Both the position numbers and the translations under genes were made by a program. A DNA stretch of 64,000 nucleotides from positions 2,153,001 to 2,217,000 of the forward strand of contig NC_084933.1 of assembly GCF_958298935.1 (NCBI RefSeq), read 5' to 3'. Positions 45,100 to 56,873 of the stretch are shown piece by piece (the first letter of the stretch is position 1; every line of letters begins with the position of its first letter). The notes under the pieces are model-generated. The model was not told the DNA's origin. It worked only from the letters and a program-made list of their open reading frames with translations, and searched no databases. The DNA comes from Phragmites australis (taxonomy: Eukaryota > Streptophyta > Magnoliopsida > Poales > Poaceae).

Positions 45100-45530
45100 T
45101 ATAAAAAAGAACTGCCTCCTGCGCCTTCCGACAATTAGAATTTTTCCCCTTCCACTTGCGTCCTCTGCCGAATCGCCTCCCGATGCTGATGTCGTAGCCC
45201 ATGCCACCTCGTCACCCCGCCCCACCTCAGTCCCGTCGCCCACGTCGCCTCTGTCCTGTTGTCGAGCTCCGCCTCGACACCACCACCACCTCCCTGATGC
45301 CACCCCGACTCTTCCGCCACCGCCGAGACTGGCGCTCATGGGAAGTTGAACCCCCACCGCCTGGCCCCGTCATCCCTACCACTTGGAGGGCTGACCCCTC
45401 CCCAGAGCACTACCCAGCCCTGTCGTCCCCGCCCCACAACACCCTCACCGGCTCGCCCTTACACCAACAGAGCTCAATGACCACCTACTTCTCTAGCTTT
45501 CTACCGACCTCACCGGTTGGTCTCTCCAAG
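45100..45530 (+). pseudogene. Possible first exon with TATA box and splice donor
   Basis: TTATAAAAAA at 45099 is followed by a GC-rich frame starting with ATG at 45201, about 110 codons rich in P, R, S and T, that meets a good splice donor (CCAAG|GTAAGC) at 45531. It sits directly after the CACTA subterminal repeats. It could be the 5' exon of an element gene or a captured exon. The protein is not recognised. 45535-46270 holds a possible decayed MITE (about 45866-46200, start GGCCCTTTTTGGGGGAG), without a matching end. Confidence 0.3.
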
Positions 45531-46268
45531 GTAAGCATGCCCTAACCCGCTTTCTCAAACGATGGTTATATGCCTGATCGTGATGATGAGCTACATGATT
45601 TGTGTGTGTTGCGATTTGTGCTTGATTAGGATCGACATCCATTTTAGGTTATCCTATCCAGCTGATTTGTTCTGTGCTTGATTTGTCCTTTGGACATAAT
45701 TGATTGAGTTTTGTTATACATTGCTCTACAATGATCTAAAATGCTGAAATCGAGCTTAGAGGTAGTCCAGTGATTTTAGGCCCTTTTGCATACTGTTTCA
45801 ATGCCTGATCACCTAAATATTTTGCTTGGTAATGCTGAATTGAGGTGCAGTCAGCCGCTATCTTAGGCCCTTTTTGGGGGAGCTGGAGCTTTTCCAGAAG
45901 CTGCTGGTCCAAGAAGCTAGCGGGCTGGTTCTAGAAGTATCTGGTCCAAGAAGCGCTGGTTTGAGAAGCTGGCATGTTTGGAACCTAGCTTTTGGATACC
46001 TGGTGAGGGGCTGAGCTGAACCTGTTTGGGTGCAACGTCTGAAATACACTTGGGCCATATTTGAATCCCTAGAATTGAAACTTATTTCATCAATTAAATT
46101 CAATTTAGTTTCCAAAATAGAATTGAATTGTTTAGAATTTGATTGAAATCCATTTTTCTTGTTTGGATGTACATAGAATTCTTTTTCAGGAATCAAATTA
46201 CAAATGTTGTTTGGATGTTCGAATATGGATTTACAAATCCTTTCCCTTTTTGATATAAAAAAAACAAA

Positions 46269-46271
<3 letters not shown>

Positions 46272-46311
<40 letters not shown>
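46272..46311. repeat. (CT)n microsatellite, 40 bp
   Basis: Twenty uninterrupted dinucleotide repeats. 46312-46758 shows no gene. Confidence 0.97.
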
Positions 46312-46314
<3 letters not shown>

Positions 46315-46758
46315 ATCCATGCTTTGGACGCAAAGTTCATGGTGTTGGGCAGAAAGAAAGCTAGGCAACATTTCCTTTAAATGATGAACCCTCATTCGGA
46401 TATCCAACTCACCTAACTTGATTCTGGACCTCTTACCAACCTAAAAAAGTTTTGACATTATTGAGTTGATAGATTAATCTTAAATAAAGGCTTATGCTTT
46501 GACATCGCATTGCTACAGCGTGTCTGATTGCAAATATAAGTCGTCTTTGGATCCCTACCAGTCGTTAACCATATGAAAGTTTATCACTAAATTCACCAAA
46601 AAAATATGCATAATATATGTAACCATTGCAATTAGTAGAATAATATAATGCAATTAAAAATGCATTAACTTGCAAGTAACAACCTATATACAGTTTGGCT
46701 GGCATGACAAGAACAACGTATCAGTACAGTACAGAGTAGAAACACACACAAACATGAA

Positions 46759-47133
46759 CTACGCACAATGGAGAGCAGGTTCCTGGTGGGGCGCGCATGA
46801 TAGGCACTCTGTTCTCCAGCTCGAGGGAGAGGTTCTCCAGCACCGCAGTGGTGTCGGTGCGTGCAGAGGCGGTGTGGCGCGAGGACAGCAGCACACGCCT
46901 GAGCGCCGCGACCCGCAGAGCCCCTGCCAGCTCGTTGTTGCCTCCCGCTTCGCCCGCCGCAGCGTGGCCATCGCTACCTCCACCTCCCTCTCATCCCTCG
47001 CCTCCACCATCTTTGCCACCGCCTCCTCCTCCACCTCACCAACCCTTAGTGACACCGCTTCTTTCTCTTTCACCGCGTCCTTCTCCACTTCCACCTCCAC
47101 TGCGGCCATCTCCGTCAATGACGATGACAACAT
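46759..47133 (-). pseudogene. Unrecognised coiled-coil-like gene fragment
   Basis: The minus strand encodes an E/K/V-rich stretch (VEVEKDAVKEKEAVSLRVGE, MVEARDEREVEVAMATLRRA), then, one base out of frame, NNELAGALRVAALRRVLL and VLENLSLELENRVP. Composition and heptad-like spacing look protein-like, but I cannot name a family. Treat it as a hypothetical fragment. Confidence 0.3.
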
Positions 47134-47252
47134 CAGCGGATGCCCCCAATGACGAGCATGACTGATTCTACAATGACCTCGCTAGTGCTGGCCGTCAAGG
47201 ACCTCATTGTCGATGTTGGTGGTTGAGGGAAGGGGGCACGGTGGCGCTGGTC

Positions 47253-48723
47253 TATAGGGATCACTGACGTCCTAAGAGGGGGTGAATTAGGACACTTAAA
47301 ACTAATCGGCTCCAAAAACTTCACAAGATAAACCTATATCAATTTCTATCTAAATATGATTTAGGTTTATCTAGCCTGTCTACTCCACTGATCCAAAATG
47401 TTTGCAACCTATAGCCAATCCTAGCATACTATATGAAGGTAAACGATAAAAGTTAGGTTGCAAGTATGTAAATACGGAAACGTAACAAACTTGGCACAAG
47501 AGATTTTTATCCCGTGGTATCGATGTCATAAACGTCACCTCTAGTCCACGTTAGAGCAGCCACCTAGGCTATAGCTCCCGGACGACAACCGGTCACGACC
47601 CTTAAGCCACCAAGGCCTCAAGTAGGTTGCGCCAAAAAGCCACCAAGGCAAGGTCTCACCACAAGCCTCTCTTCCGATCACTTGCTGCCATCTTCACTTC
47701 GAAGCTCACGGTGCTAGCGAGTCACCAAGACTCCAAGGTCCCGGCATACCACTTGGTACAATGTAGGATCACTCATTGATCCCCTCTCTACGCAGAAAAA
47801 TCTCTCTAGGCCTAATAGCACTAATCACTCCCTTAATCTTGTGTTAATTGCCTTGGATGATTACTTTTAGCACTTTGGTGGCTTGGATATCCTCTCTAGT
47901 GTCTATAAGCTTTCCTGGACTCCAGCACACTCAAATGGCCGAGTGGGGCGGGGGGTATTTATACCCTCAATCACGCGAACTAGTCATTGCTCTAACGGCT
48001 CAAACAAACTATGAACACCTGATGATCTGGTGCTAACAACAGTACAAACACCGGACCATCCAGTGTTTACAACAGTAGCAACTAGCTGTTGGAACCCCAC
48101 TTAAACTCATTTGTGAACACCATATGTTCCAGTGCAATATTGAACTCCATCACTGGACTATCTGGTATGTAGACTTGAGCTGATCAAGCCACTTCTCATT
48201 GTGCATTTGTCCGACGTGTATAATCTTCTGATCACCGGACCATCCGGTGTGTACAAATCCTCATTCCTTTGAAAACCTTTTGGAAAATTTTCCCACGAAG
48301 CCTTCGGTGTACACTCTCTGAGCACCGGACCATCTGGTGTGTACAACTTCTCTCTCCACTAAAAACCTTCTGAAAAATGCTACGGTGAAGCCTTCGGTGT
48401 TCACAACACTCTATCACCGGATCATCCAGTGAGTTCTTTGATTTTCTCTTTTGAGTAAAAACACTCTGACATGAATTCTTTTTTGAACACCGGACCATTC
48501 GGTGAGTATATTTTACTGAGCACTAGACCATCCAGTGAGTGTAATCTTTTCTGAACTCATCTAATTCAAATTTTCTTGAGTTTGGCTTCGGTGGCTTCTT
48601 CATGTATTGCATCCATGAGATCTACTAAAGCATATACTTGACAAACATGTTAGTTGCATTGACTATGTTGTCATTAATCACCAAAATCACATTCATACCC
48701 TAAAAAGGGTCATGTTCGCTATA
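47253..48723 (-). repeat. 3' LTR of the non-autonomous copia element
   Basis: 1,471 bp. On the minus strand it starts TATAGCGAAC after the purine tract and ends GATCCCTATA. Its termini read TA...TA rather than TG...CA. Confidence 0.8.
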
Positions 48724-48738
48724 ATCTTCCCCTTTTTG
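48724..48738 (-). promoter_or_regulatory. Polypurine tract of the non-autonomous copia element
   Basis: The minus strand reads AAAAAGGGGAAGAT next to the 3' LTR, nearly identical to the tract of the large Sirevirus. Confidence 0.8.
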
Positions 48739-48779
48739 GTGATTGATTATAACACAACCAGTGCAAGTGACAAATAAAT

Positions 48780-49690
48780 GATACCAACTGTAATACCAAT
48801 TTTAAAGTGCACAAATAATGAATGACAACTATTTTAAAGTGCACAAGGTTTTACCACTTTGCTTGGATGCATGTAAAAACAAGTAATGATACCATTTGCA
48901 AGAAAATCAATGATACCAATTGAAAATGGACCATTGATACCAACTAAAGATAGATCAATTGTAAGGGAAAGATCCCATCTTTATCATACATTGTTCTTAC
49001 CTTCACTTTGTCTTTTATCCCCCTTTGTTGTGACTGTCATGGAGACAATTCTCCCATTTTCTCCATTGTCACTATCTCCCTTGATCAACCCATGCAAGAG
49101 CTCTTTGCTTTGCGCGCTTCTTGCTTGATATCACTATCCTTCCATGCGCGCTTCTTGCATCATGCTTCTCTTTGCTAACAGTCTTCAACAATCTTTCATC
49201 TTGCAACTCAAACTTGCTTTGGTCCTCAAAATTCTTCCTATTTGTTAACAATCTCAAAAAGGCTACGAACACATGTTGAACTAAGAAAAATGTTAGATCA
49301 CTTGGGAAAGATCTTCATGAACCATGATCCAATAAAACGATACCACTTGTAGGAATCCAATTGAAAGGTATGATACCAACTACAGAGATGCAATTGAAAT
49401 CAGCTATGTGAATACCACTTAAAACGAAAACACATGGATCACAGTTTATGAAAATTACATAATATAGTCAAAAATCCCCCTATATGTGTGCATACATATG
49501 ATGAGAGTGAAACATATGCACAAATAGACAATATATTAAGATAGGAAGTTTAAACCATATTATGCATGGAGGTAGCTTAAAAGATCAAATGACTTGACAA
49601 TGATACCAATTGACGAATAAGCATTGCATACCTCTGGAGACTTATAAATTACTCCATGAGACTACAATAGATACCACTTGCAACACATAT
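48780..49690. repeat. Dispersed GATACCA(A/C)(T/C)TG motifs in the copia internal region
   Basis: About ten copies of (G)ATACCANNTG lie near 48781, 48886, 48910, 48934, 49336, 49375, 49412, 49600 and 49672, in otherwise non-coding sequence. Their complement is TTGGTATC, the core of this element's primer binding site. The rest of 48739-50250 shows no gene. Confidence 0.6.
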
Positions 49691-50256
49691 TAGTCTTAAA
49701 ATCACAACCCATAATATATGCTCCTCCAAAATGTGTGCATACAAGTGTCAAATACTCATAATAGACATGCACTTGACATTCATAATAATAGAAAATTTAT
49801 CCTATAGATTGGACTCATGACACATAAAGTACGTCACTTGAAGAAATATGCCATGTAAATAATCTACAGCTAATAAACTATGTAGGTTGCTCATGGATTA
49901 GAGAGAAACACAAGCAACATACCATATGAAAAACCTATATTGTGCATTGCAAGGAAATGAAATATGCACATCCAATCCTAGACAAGGAAAATGTACTAGA
50001 TGCAAAACAAAAAGCATGAACAAAAATCTAGCAACAACTAGCTCTTTTACCTTTGGTTGGGGGATTTGGGTATATGATGATCAAGGTCTTCATCAATACG
50101 TTCAATCTTAGACACTTGACTTCTTTGCTTGAACCTTCACTTCATCTTTGTGCGTCAAGTCTCTAAATCCACCAAGCTGACATGTAGACTTCAAGTTTTC
50201 TTTGGAACCCAAATTGATTGGGACCTTTTCATGTTGGTGATGACTTCCTTAGGCAC

Positions 50257-50676
50257 CTAAATAGGTTGGTTCCACCCTCGATCCTTTCTCCCAACCAAGT
50301 GTGCAACCACATTGCCATTATTCTTCTTCTTGAGCTTGTAGTGATTGCTCTTGGTCTTGATCTTGTAGTTGGGCTTGGTGTAGAAGTTAGGGGTCTTGTT
50401 TGAGAAGTTCATCGTCTTCTTCTTTTCCTTCGTCCCCTTCTTAACTTGCTTGCATTGGAAGGACTTATGATCTTCTTGATGACACTTGAAACATGTCATG
50501 GTGGATCCCTCAGTAAGCTTAGTGCCTTCATGTATTTTAATAAGGTTAGTCCAAATATCATGTGCATTGGAGAAAGAATATACTCGATTGAATGCATCAA
50601 TACTTAGAGATGATAAAGGGACACTCTTTGCCAAAGCATCGAATTGTCTCTCTTTGTTTGTGAGATGTTCCTTCAT
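50257..50676 (-). pseudogene. gag remnant with zinc knuckle
   Basis: Reads AFNRVYSFSNAHDIWTNLIK (copia gag), then directly CFKCHQEDHKSFQC, a CX2CX4HX4C knuckle, then lysine- and asparagine-rich sequence. The middle of gag is missing, and no protease or RT follows. Confidence 0.75.
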
Positions 50677-50907
50677 CCCCTCCTAGGTGACTCTCCAAAT
50701 ATCTGAACTTTTGGCTTACAAATGACAAGTCATTAGGATTTTCCAACGTAAGAAGTGAGTGCCATCAAAATGTGGAGTACTACCGATATCCATCAATACC
50801 CCGAACATCATAACTCAATAGACAGTGAAGCCTAACCGATCCAAAATGAGATAACAGCTCAAATGCCACTTGGATTGATGTATCCTTATGAAAGGTGTGA
50901 GCCCCAT

Positions 50908-50918
50908 CTCTGATACCA
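50908..50918 (-). promoter_or_regulatory. Primer binding site of the non-autonomous copia element
   Basis: The minus strand reads TGGTATCAGAG two bases after the LTR end CCCTATA: an initiator Met-tRNA site. Confidence 0.85.
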
Positions 50919-50920
50919 GC

Positions 50921-52005
50921 TATAGGGATCGGTGACGTCCTAAGAGAGAGGGTGAATTAGGACACCTAAAACTAATCGGCTCCAAAAACTTCACAAGATA
51001 AACCTATATCAATTTGTATCTAAATATGCTCTAGGTTTATCTAGTGTGTCTACTGTACCATTAAAAAAGGTTTACAACCTATAGCCAATCCTAGCAAACT
51101 ACTCTATGAAGGTAAACAAGCAAAGGTAGATTGTAAGTATGTAAATGTGAAAACGTAAATAAGGTAGAGAGAGCAAACTCGGCATAAGGGATTTTTATCC
51201 CGAGGTATCGATGGCATAAACACAACTGCTAATCCACGTTGGAGCAGCCACCTAAGCTATAGCTCCCGGGGGGCAACTGGTCACTACCCTTGAGCCACCT
51301 AGGCCTCAAGTAGGTTGAGCCACCAAGCCACCAAGGTAAGGCCTCACCATAAGCCTCTCTTCCAGTCACTTACCACCGTCTTCACTTTGGAGCTTGAGCC
51401 ACCAAGACAAGGGTCTCCATGTCCCGTACAAGCTTCTTACCGCCACTCACACCAAGTCAGAGGGTCAACAAGCATGAGCCACCAAGGCTCACGGTTCCGG
51501 TGAGTCACCAAGACATCAAGGTGCCGACGTACCACTTGATACAATGTACGAACACTTATTCATCGCCTCTCTAGGCAGCAACAACTCTCTCTAGGCCTAA
51601 TAGCACTAATCACTCCCTTAATCTTGTGCTAATTGCCTTTGATGATCACTTTTAGCACTTTGGTGGCTTGGATGTCCTCTCTAGTGTCTATAAGCTTCCC
51701 CAGTCTCCAACACACTCAAATGACCGAGTGTGGGGTTATTTATAGCCTCAACCCCGTGAACCAACCGTTGCTCCAACGGCTCAAACAAACTTTGAACACT
51801 GGATGATCCGATGTCAACAACAATATAAACACCGGACCATCCAGTGTGTGCAGTAGTAGCAACTAACCGTTGGAACCCCACTCAAACTCATTTGTGAACA
51901 CCAGATGTTCCGGTGTAACCTTGAACTCCATTAGCGGACTATCCGGTGTGTAGACTTGAGCCGACTGAGCCACTTCTCACTGTGCATTTGTTTGGAGTGC
52001 ATAAT
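50921..52005 (-). repeat. 5' LTR of the non-autonomous copia element, truncated
   Basis: Matches 47253 onward up to the counterpart of about 48215, where TGTCGG of the second Tat copy starts. The remaining LTR is not found in the window. Confidence 0.82.
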
Positions 52006-53453
52006 TGTCGGAGGGTTAGCTCCTGTCGCGGGGATTCTGGGGGACCCCCTTTTGAGATTCAGCCGAGGGGATGATTCTGAGTCCGCCTTGCGATGTGTGG
52101 TTGATGAGAGTATGTGAGATGTAGGCGGGCGGATGCTGGTCGGATGGTTTGTAGAGATTTCACAGAGGATTTATACAGGTTCGGGCTGCACGGAGCGTAA
52201 TACCCTACTCCTGTGTCTGTCTAGTATATTATCGAGGCTTTTGGAATGCCTTTCTGAGGATCTGCTGTGTTACAATGGTTTTTGTCTAAGACTAGAGCTT
52301 CGATGTTCTTCGCCAGCTTATGGACTCGTCCCGGAAGAAGCCGATCTAGCTCCCGTTCTCCGGTTTGTCGAAGTCCTCCTCCCTCCCTGTCTCTGGGGAG
52401 CCCGCCCCTCTTTTATACCCGTCGGGGCAGGTAGCGTGCCCAGAAAGGATTGGCGCAAGTTCCAAGGCGCCATAAATGGAAAGCAACCATAATGGGCTGC
52501 AGCTTGAGGTGATAGGGAGTTGAAAACGCGTCCCCGTCTGGTCTGTTCGTCATCATGTCGTTCTGCAACGGGCGCCGCGGGGAGGGCTCACCGGGCAGCC
52601 ACCGAGCAGCCCAGCGTGCCCGTTTGGTCAGAGCATGTCTGACATAGCAGGGCGGCAAGCGGGGCGCCTTGGGCCTCACGATGTTATCCTGAGGCGCGCC
52701 GGATGACGCGGGATGGGACCCGTGCATTAAATGTCCCCACGCCTCTCTGCCAGGCCGTGGCAGGGACTGACAGCAAGCGTGGTGGAGCAGTTGGAAGTGA
52801 TAGGCCACGCGCCCTCTTAAATGCGGCATCGGGCCTTTCACTGGTTGACACCTCACCGCTGGACCTCTGTGGGGGCCACCGGCGAAGGACTTCTGAGGTC
52901 GTCGAGGAACCGAGTGCTCGGGGTCCACTGTTCACGGCCCCGAGCACTCTCTCCCGGAATTGGCTGTTCGGGTCCTCGGGGAACCGAGTGCTCGGGGGCC
53001 ACTGTTCACGACCCCGAGCACTCTCTCCCGGGACTGACTTCCCTTGGGTCCTCGGGGGACTCGGGTGCTCGGGGGCCATTGTTCGCAGCCCCGAGCACCC
53101 CCTTCCCGGTACTTGGCTTTTCTGGTCGTCGGGGGACTTGAGTGCTCGGGGGCCACCGTTCACGGCCCCGAGCACTCTCTTCCCGGCACTTGGTCTACTT
53201 GGGTCATCGGGGAACTCGGGTACTCGGTGACCACTGTTCATGGTCCCGAGCACCCTCTCTCGGGACTTGTACTTCTTATTGGGTCCTCAGGGAACTCGGG
53301 TGCTCGGGGGCCACTATTCATGGCCCCGAGCACCCTCTCCCGGGACTTGGTCTTCTCAGACCTCGGGGAAAAGTCCCCGAGGGAAGGCGCCACGTGGCAC
53401 CGCGCTGTCCTGGCCTCGGGACTCGGGGACCCCCAGTTCCCATGTCGCCGACA
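52006..53453 (-). repeat. 3' LTR of the second Tat copy
   Basis: 1,448 bp, TGTCGG...CCGACA. It has six minisatellite units with GTGCTCGGGGG/CCCCGAGCAC (about 52914, 52988, 53063, 53141, 53218, 53300) against five in the first Tat. Confidence 0.88.
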
Positions 53454-53839
53454 GCAGCCCCCGGGCCCATCGGCAGGCGATGGCCCAGAGACTGGGGATG
53501 GGGCCCTATTTCTTCGAGGCCGATCACAGCATTGGTGCTATGTGGCATTGGAACTCCATCTTGTACTTCTTCCCCGACTTTGTTTGAACTGCTGGTGCTA
53601 CTCATGTTCGAGCAGCAGGACCATCTGTGCGTCCAGCCCCCGAGCCCGCGCGTAGGACCCTATGCTCGGGGCACGCAGCCCCCGGACGCTCGCCAGTATG
53701 CGGCTGCTGAGTCAAAAAGACACAGACAGACACAAATTTCTTTGTTCGGGAAACAAGTCCACCTGGCACGGTACACGCCATGACCAGTGAACGCTTTTCG
53801 CCCTGCGACCTCTCAAACAAGTAGACCGAAGACGCGCGT

Positions 53840-54960
53840 AGGCGGAAATGCAACCAAGAGTCCCCATGGTTTGGTGGTGCCCGGGCAAGGACTGACCAGG
53901 CTGAGCACCGACAGCCCGCCCCCGGGGTCTAGGCGGTCCCGACCACTCTTTGCTCGAGCGGTAGGATTACCCGAGAACCCCAGAGGCTCGGTAGTGCTCG
54001 GGGTACTGCCATGCCGGCCAGGCACCACGGCCACCATAAAGGACCGAGGTCGGCAATCGCCACCTGTGCTGTACACCGACTACTGCTTGTTTTTGTCGTT
54101 CCGGAAAAGCGAGCACAAGGGCGGGGTTTTGCACGTGAGGAGACTGTCTCGCTGAACAGATCAGCATACGAGGCTCCCGATCATAACTCGGGAACGATAG
54201 TTTATTGCATATGTATGAATGGAAATTCATATGATTTTACTGACTCACCGAGTCGATGTCAGCCTTGCGGAGAGCACTTTAGCCCCGGGGCCGTCCTTTG
54301 AGCGCCCGAGCACTGCAGACCTGGCAATGGAACCAAGGGCTAGGCGGTCTTGACCACTCGTGTCTGAGCAGTAGGACCAGCCAGACCGAGCACCGACAGC
54401 CCGCCCCTGGGGTCTAGGCGGTCCTGACCACTCGTTGTTCGAGCGGTAGGATTACCCGAGAACCCCAGAGGCTCGATAGTGCTTGGGGTGCCGATGCCCC
54501 AGTGCGCGGGTTGCCTGGCTTTCGAGCATTTATCTGCAAGATAGAAATAGGCAAAGATTCTTTGCATGGTGCGCTCTGTCGGTGCGGTACTTATTATAGC
54601 CAACTCTCATTTTTTGACCCGTGATCTCTCGAATGCCCGGACCGGCGAAGTAAACAGACAGGGATATGACTCAGAGGACCCATGGTTCGGTGGTGTCCGG
54701 GGAAGGACTGACCAGGTCGAGCACCGACAGCCCGCCCCCGGGGTCTAGGCGGTCCCGACCACTCTTTGTTCGAGCGGTAGGATTACGCGAGAACCCCAGA
54801 GGCTCGGTAGTGCTCGGGGTACTGCCATGCCGGTCGGGCACCACAGCCCACCGTATCAGACTTAGGTCAGAGATCACTGCCTGCGGTGCATACCGACCGG
54901 GATCCATTTTTATCAGTGGGAAAATGAGAGAGAGCATGTTTTCCTCGCACAAGTCGAGCA
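53840..54960. repeat. Internal repeats of the second Tat copy
   Basis: The block ATGGTTTGGTGGTGCCCGG...CCGACAGCCCGCCCCCGGGG...GAGGCTCGGTAGTGCTCGGGG occurs near 53865, again from ACAGCCCGCC only near 54385, and in full near 54680. It is homologous to 13430-14450. Confidence 0.75.
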
Positions 54961-55082
54961 TCTCACCAAGCAGATTAACATATGGGTTCCAGAGAGAAAA
55001 CCAGAACAAGAGCAATATAGGCGTATATTGAATGATCCATATTGATGCGATGAATTTAAATAGTAAGTGATAACTTACAGGG

Positions 55083-55800
55083 TTGCCATCAGCCTGGGAA
55101 CTCCGGGCAAGTACTTGTCGATGGCGACCTACAGTTACATATAGCCCTCGATTGCTCGAGGGAAGGACTCAAGATACCCAGCCCCCAGACCACGAAGGGC
55201 CAAGACAGGGGGAATGTATGAAGTGCCTGAGCTGGCTGGTGAATACCGCTTGCGTGAGACAGGCATGCCGTGCAGCGCCGAACCAACTCAGAAGCGTCCA
55301 GGAGAGCTGTTGGCCGGTACAAACCTTGCCAGAAGGCCTTCCTGACCAGCGTGCGGAACGATGCATAGCCACCGCACTCGCCCTCATGAATCTCAATGAG
55401 GAGCTCACTCTCTTCCTCCCAGGTGATGCATAACAGGAGGACATCGTCCGTGCCGCGTCGGTAGAGATCCTCATCTACATGGCATAGCGTTTGGACCGCC
55501 GTGCAATCCCCACTGCAGAGGCGTCGCCCCTGGGAAGGATATTTTCTTTCAAGTACCCTCGGATCTTATAGATCGACGAGAATTCTTGAGAACTACCGGT
55601 AAGCGCAGAGCGCTCGCCGGGCGGTGGCACCCTGACGGGACCTCCCACTGAGGGTGCGGCCTGGGTTCCCTCAACTGAGCTCGAGGGTTCCCCTTCATCC
55701 TGGTCAGCAGGTAGGATGGATGGCCGTTGTGAGCCTTTTTTCCAAAGGCCCCGGCAGGGACGAGCGCCTAGGCGGAGGCCAGGCGGGAGAGGAGGGCGTG
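55083..55800 (-). pseudogene. Tat integrase zinc-finger region, fragment
   Basis: Corresponds to about 15430-16080 of the first Tat: PSILPADQDEGEPSS-type linker, HEGECGGYASFRTLVRKAF and PTALLDASELVRRCTAC (zinc finger), then FPLSWPFVVWGLGIL, and stops before the catalytic core. Several frame changes occur. It is joined directly to the end of gag. Confidence 0.7.
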
Positions 55801-55808
55801 TACGCGCT

Positions 55809-56807
55809 TCAACCGACGAAGGCAATGGTGTGCTCGGGCTCTTGAAACCCGAGCTCATCATTTTCGGGGGCGGCTTTGCGGTCACCACCCTCGTGATGCT
55901 CCTCGCACTCCCTCTGGTATTGCTGCGCGAGACCCTTCACCGACCAGCACTGGGTGAGATCGTGCAAGTCGGTATGGTGGATTTCGCACCATTTTCCTGC
56001 CTCTGGCCCTGCGGGAGCTGGCTTTTTCTTGACAGCTGCTCGGCGCGCCAGCCTGTGGGCGGCGCCTTCCGCCGGCAGGACAGGGGCAGCGTAGTGTTTC
56101 TTCTTCTTTTTCTTTTTCCGCTCATCGGAACGGGAAGGACCTGCTTCGTCGGCCGCGGCTTGCTCAGGGCGCGGAACGTGCAACGCCCGAGCTTCCGCGG
56201 CCTTGGCGCACTTGTCGGCCAGCACGAAGAGCTCCGCGGTGGTCTCGACCTCGTGCGTGCCTAGCTTCTTGAGCATCCGCTCGTCGCGGACGCCCTGTTG
56301 GAAGGCGATGATGACAGCATGGTGGGTGATCCGCGGGATGGTGTTGCGGACCCAGTTGAAACGTTGTATGAAGCGCCTCAGCGTCTCTCCCGCTTGTTGC
56401 TTCACGGCATGGAGGTCGCTCTCCAAGCCGGGGCGCGTGAAGGTGCCCTGAAAATTGGCAACGAATTGGTGGCACAGATCATCCCAGGAGCCAATGGATC
56501 CTGGGGGTAAGTTCATGAGGCAAGAGCGGGCAGAGCCGCTCAAGGCCACGTGAAAGTAGTTGGCCATGACCTTTTCGTTCCCGCCCGCCGCCTGGATGGC
56601 GGTGGTGTAGATCTGGAGGAACTCGATGGGGTCGATGGAGCCGTCGTACTGCTTCGGCAGATGGGGCTGGAACTTTGTGGGCCAGTTGACCCGGCAGAGC
56701 TCGCTGGCGAATGCACGGCAGCCCGTGCCGTATCCCACGGTGCCGGCCGTGCCCCTGGGGGGCGAACGCCGGCGCGCTAGGGAACCCCGGCGGTCGTGGG
56801 CCGGCAA
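55809..56807 (-). CDS. Tat gag fragment, 332 open codons
   Basis: Contains the gag core [32 protein letters not shown] and [14 protein letters not shown], continues [20 protein letters not shown] and [19 protein letters not shown], then a poly-lysine block ([12 protein letters not shown]) and the zinc-like [15 protein letters not shown], ending [10 protein letters not shown]. Unlike the first Tat gag it has no internal stop. The first methionine in this frame is inside gag, and the true N-terminus was lost at the Tekay junction. Confidence 0.75.
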   Translation of the reverse strand: MPAHDRRGSLARRRSPPRGTAGTVGYGTGCRAFASELCRVNWPTKFQPHLPKQYDGSIDPIEFLQIYTTAIQAAGGNEKVMANYFHVALSGSARSCLMNLPPGSIGSWDDLCHQFVANFQGTFTRPGLESDLHAVKQQAGETLRRFIQRFNWVRNTIPRITHHAVIIAFQQGVRDERMLKKLGTHEVETTAELFVLADKCAKAAEARALHVPRPEQAAADEAGPSRSDERKKKKKKKHYAAPVLPAEGAAHRLARRAAVKKKPAPAGPEAGKWCEIHHTDLHDLTQCWSVKGLAQQYQRECEEHHEGGDRKAAPENDELGFQEPEHTIAFVG

Positions 56808-56837
56808 AGAGGAAGCTTGGTCCTCTGCTTCGGCCTC

Positions 56838-56873
56838 GCAAATCTTTGATGCGAGGCAAATCTTTGATGCGAG
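56838..56873. repeat. 18-bp direct duplication at the Tat/Tekay junction
   Basis: GCAAATCTTTGATGCGAG occurs twice in a row (56838-56855 and 56856-56873), encoding PRIKDL twice on the minus strand. The left neighbour is Tat gag; the right is Tekay RT. Confidence 0.9.

Larger units (their letters stand above)
36484..45100 (+). mobile_element. Second CACTA element, heavily disrupted
   Basis: Contains tnp2-like transposase blocks (37455-38290, 40398-41136, 43374-44315), AT-rich repeats on both sides and GCCGGCAGTGA subterminal repeats on the right. No CACTA terminus is seen at either end, so the limits are approximate. It has received at least two gypsy LTR-type insertions and one inverted LTR fragment. 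Confidence 0.75.
47253..52005 (-). mobile_element. Short, non-autonomous copia element with only a gag remnant
   Basis: LTRs at 47253-48723 and 50921-52005 (the second cut by a Tat insertion) enclose only about 2.2 kb. PBS, PPT and zinc-knuckle gag place it near the Sirevirus element above. pol is absent. LTR palindromes CACCGGACCATCCGGTG occur at about 48232, 48322 and 51830. Confidence 0.82.
52006..56837 (-). mobile_element. Second Tat-lineage gypsy copy, internally deleted and lacking its 5' LTR
   Basis: Has a 3' LTR (52006-53453), the PPT, internal repeats, integrase zinc-finger scraps and gag, in the same order as the first Tat. It lacks the antisense gene, most of integrase, the RT and both main RNase H cores. 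Its right end breaks within the gag N-terminus at an 18-bp duplication that joins it to Tekay sequence. Confidence 0.85.

Noticed and set aside
45866..46200. hAT-type MITE starting GGCCCTTTTTGGGGGAG
   Set aside because: No matching terminal inverted repeat or target duplication was found at the other side. Kept only as a possibility.
53044..53783. Plus-strand frames of about 200 codons over the second Tat LTR
   Set aside because: They follow the hairpin minisatellite units and repeat the same peptide. No protein family is recognisable.
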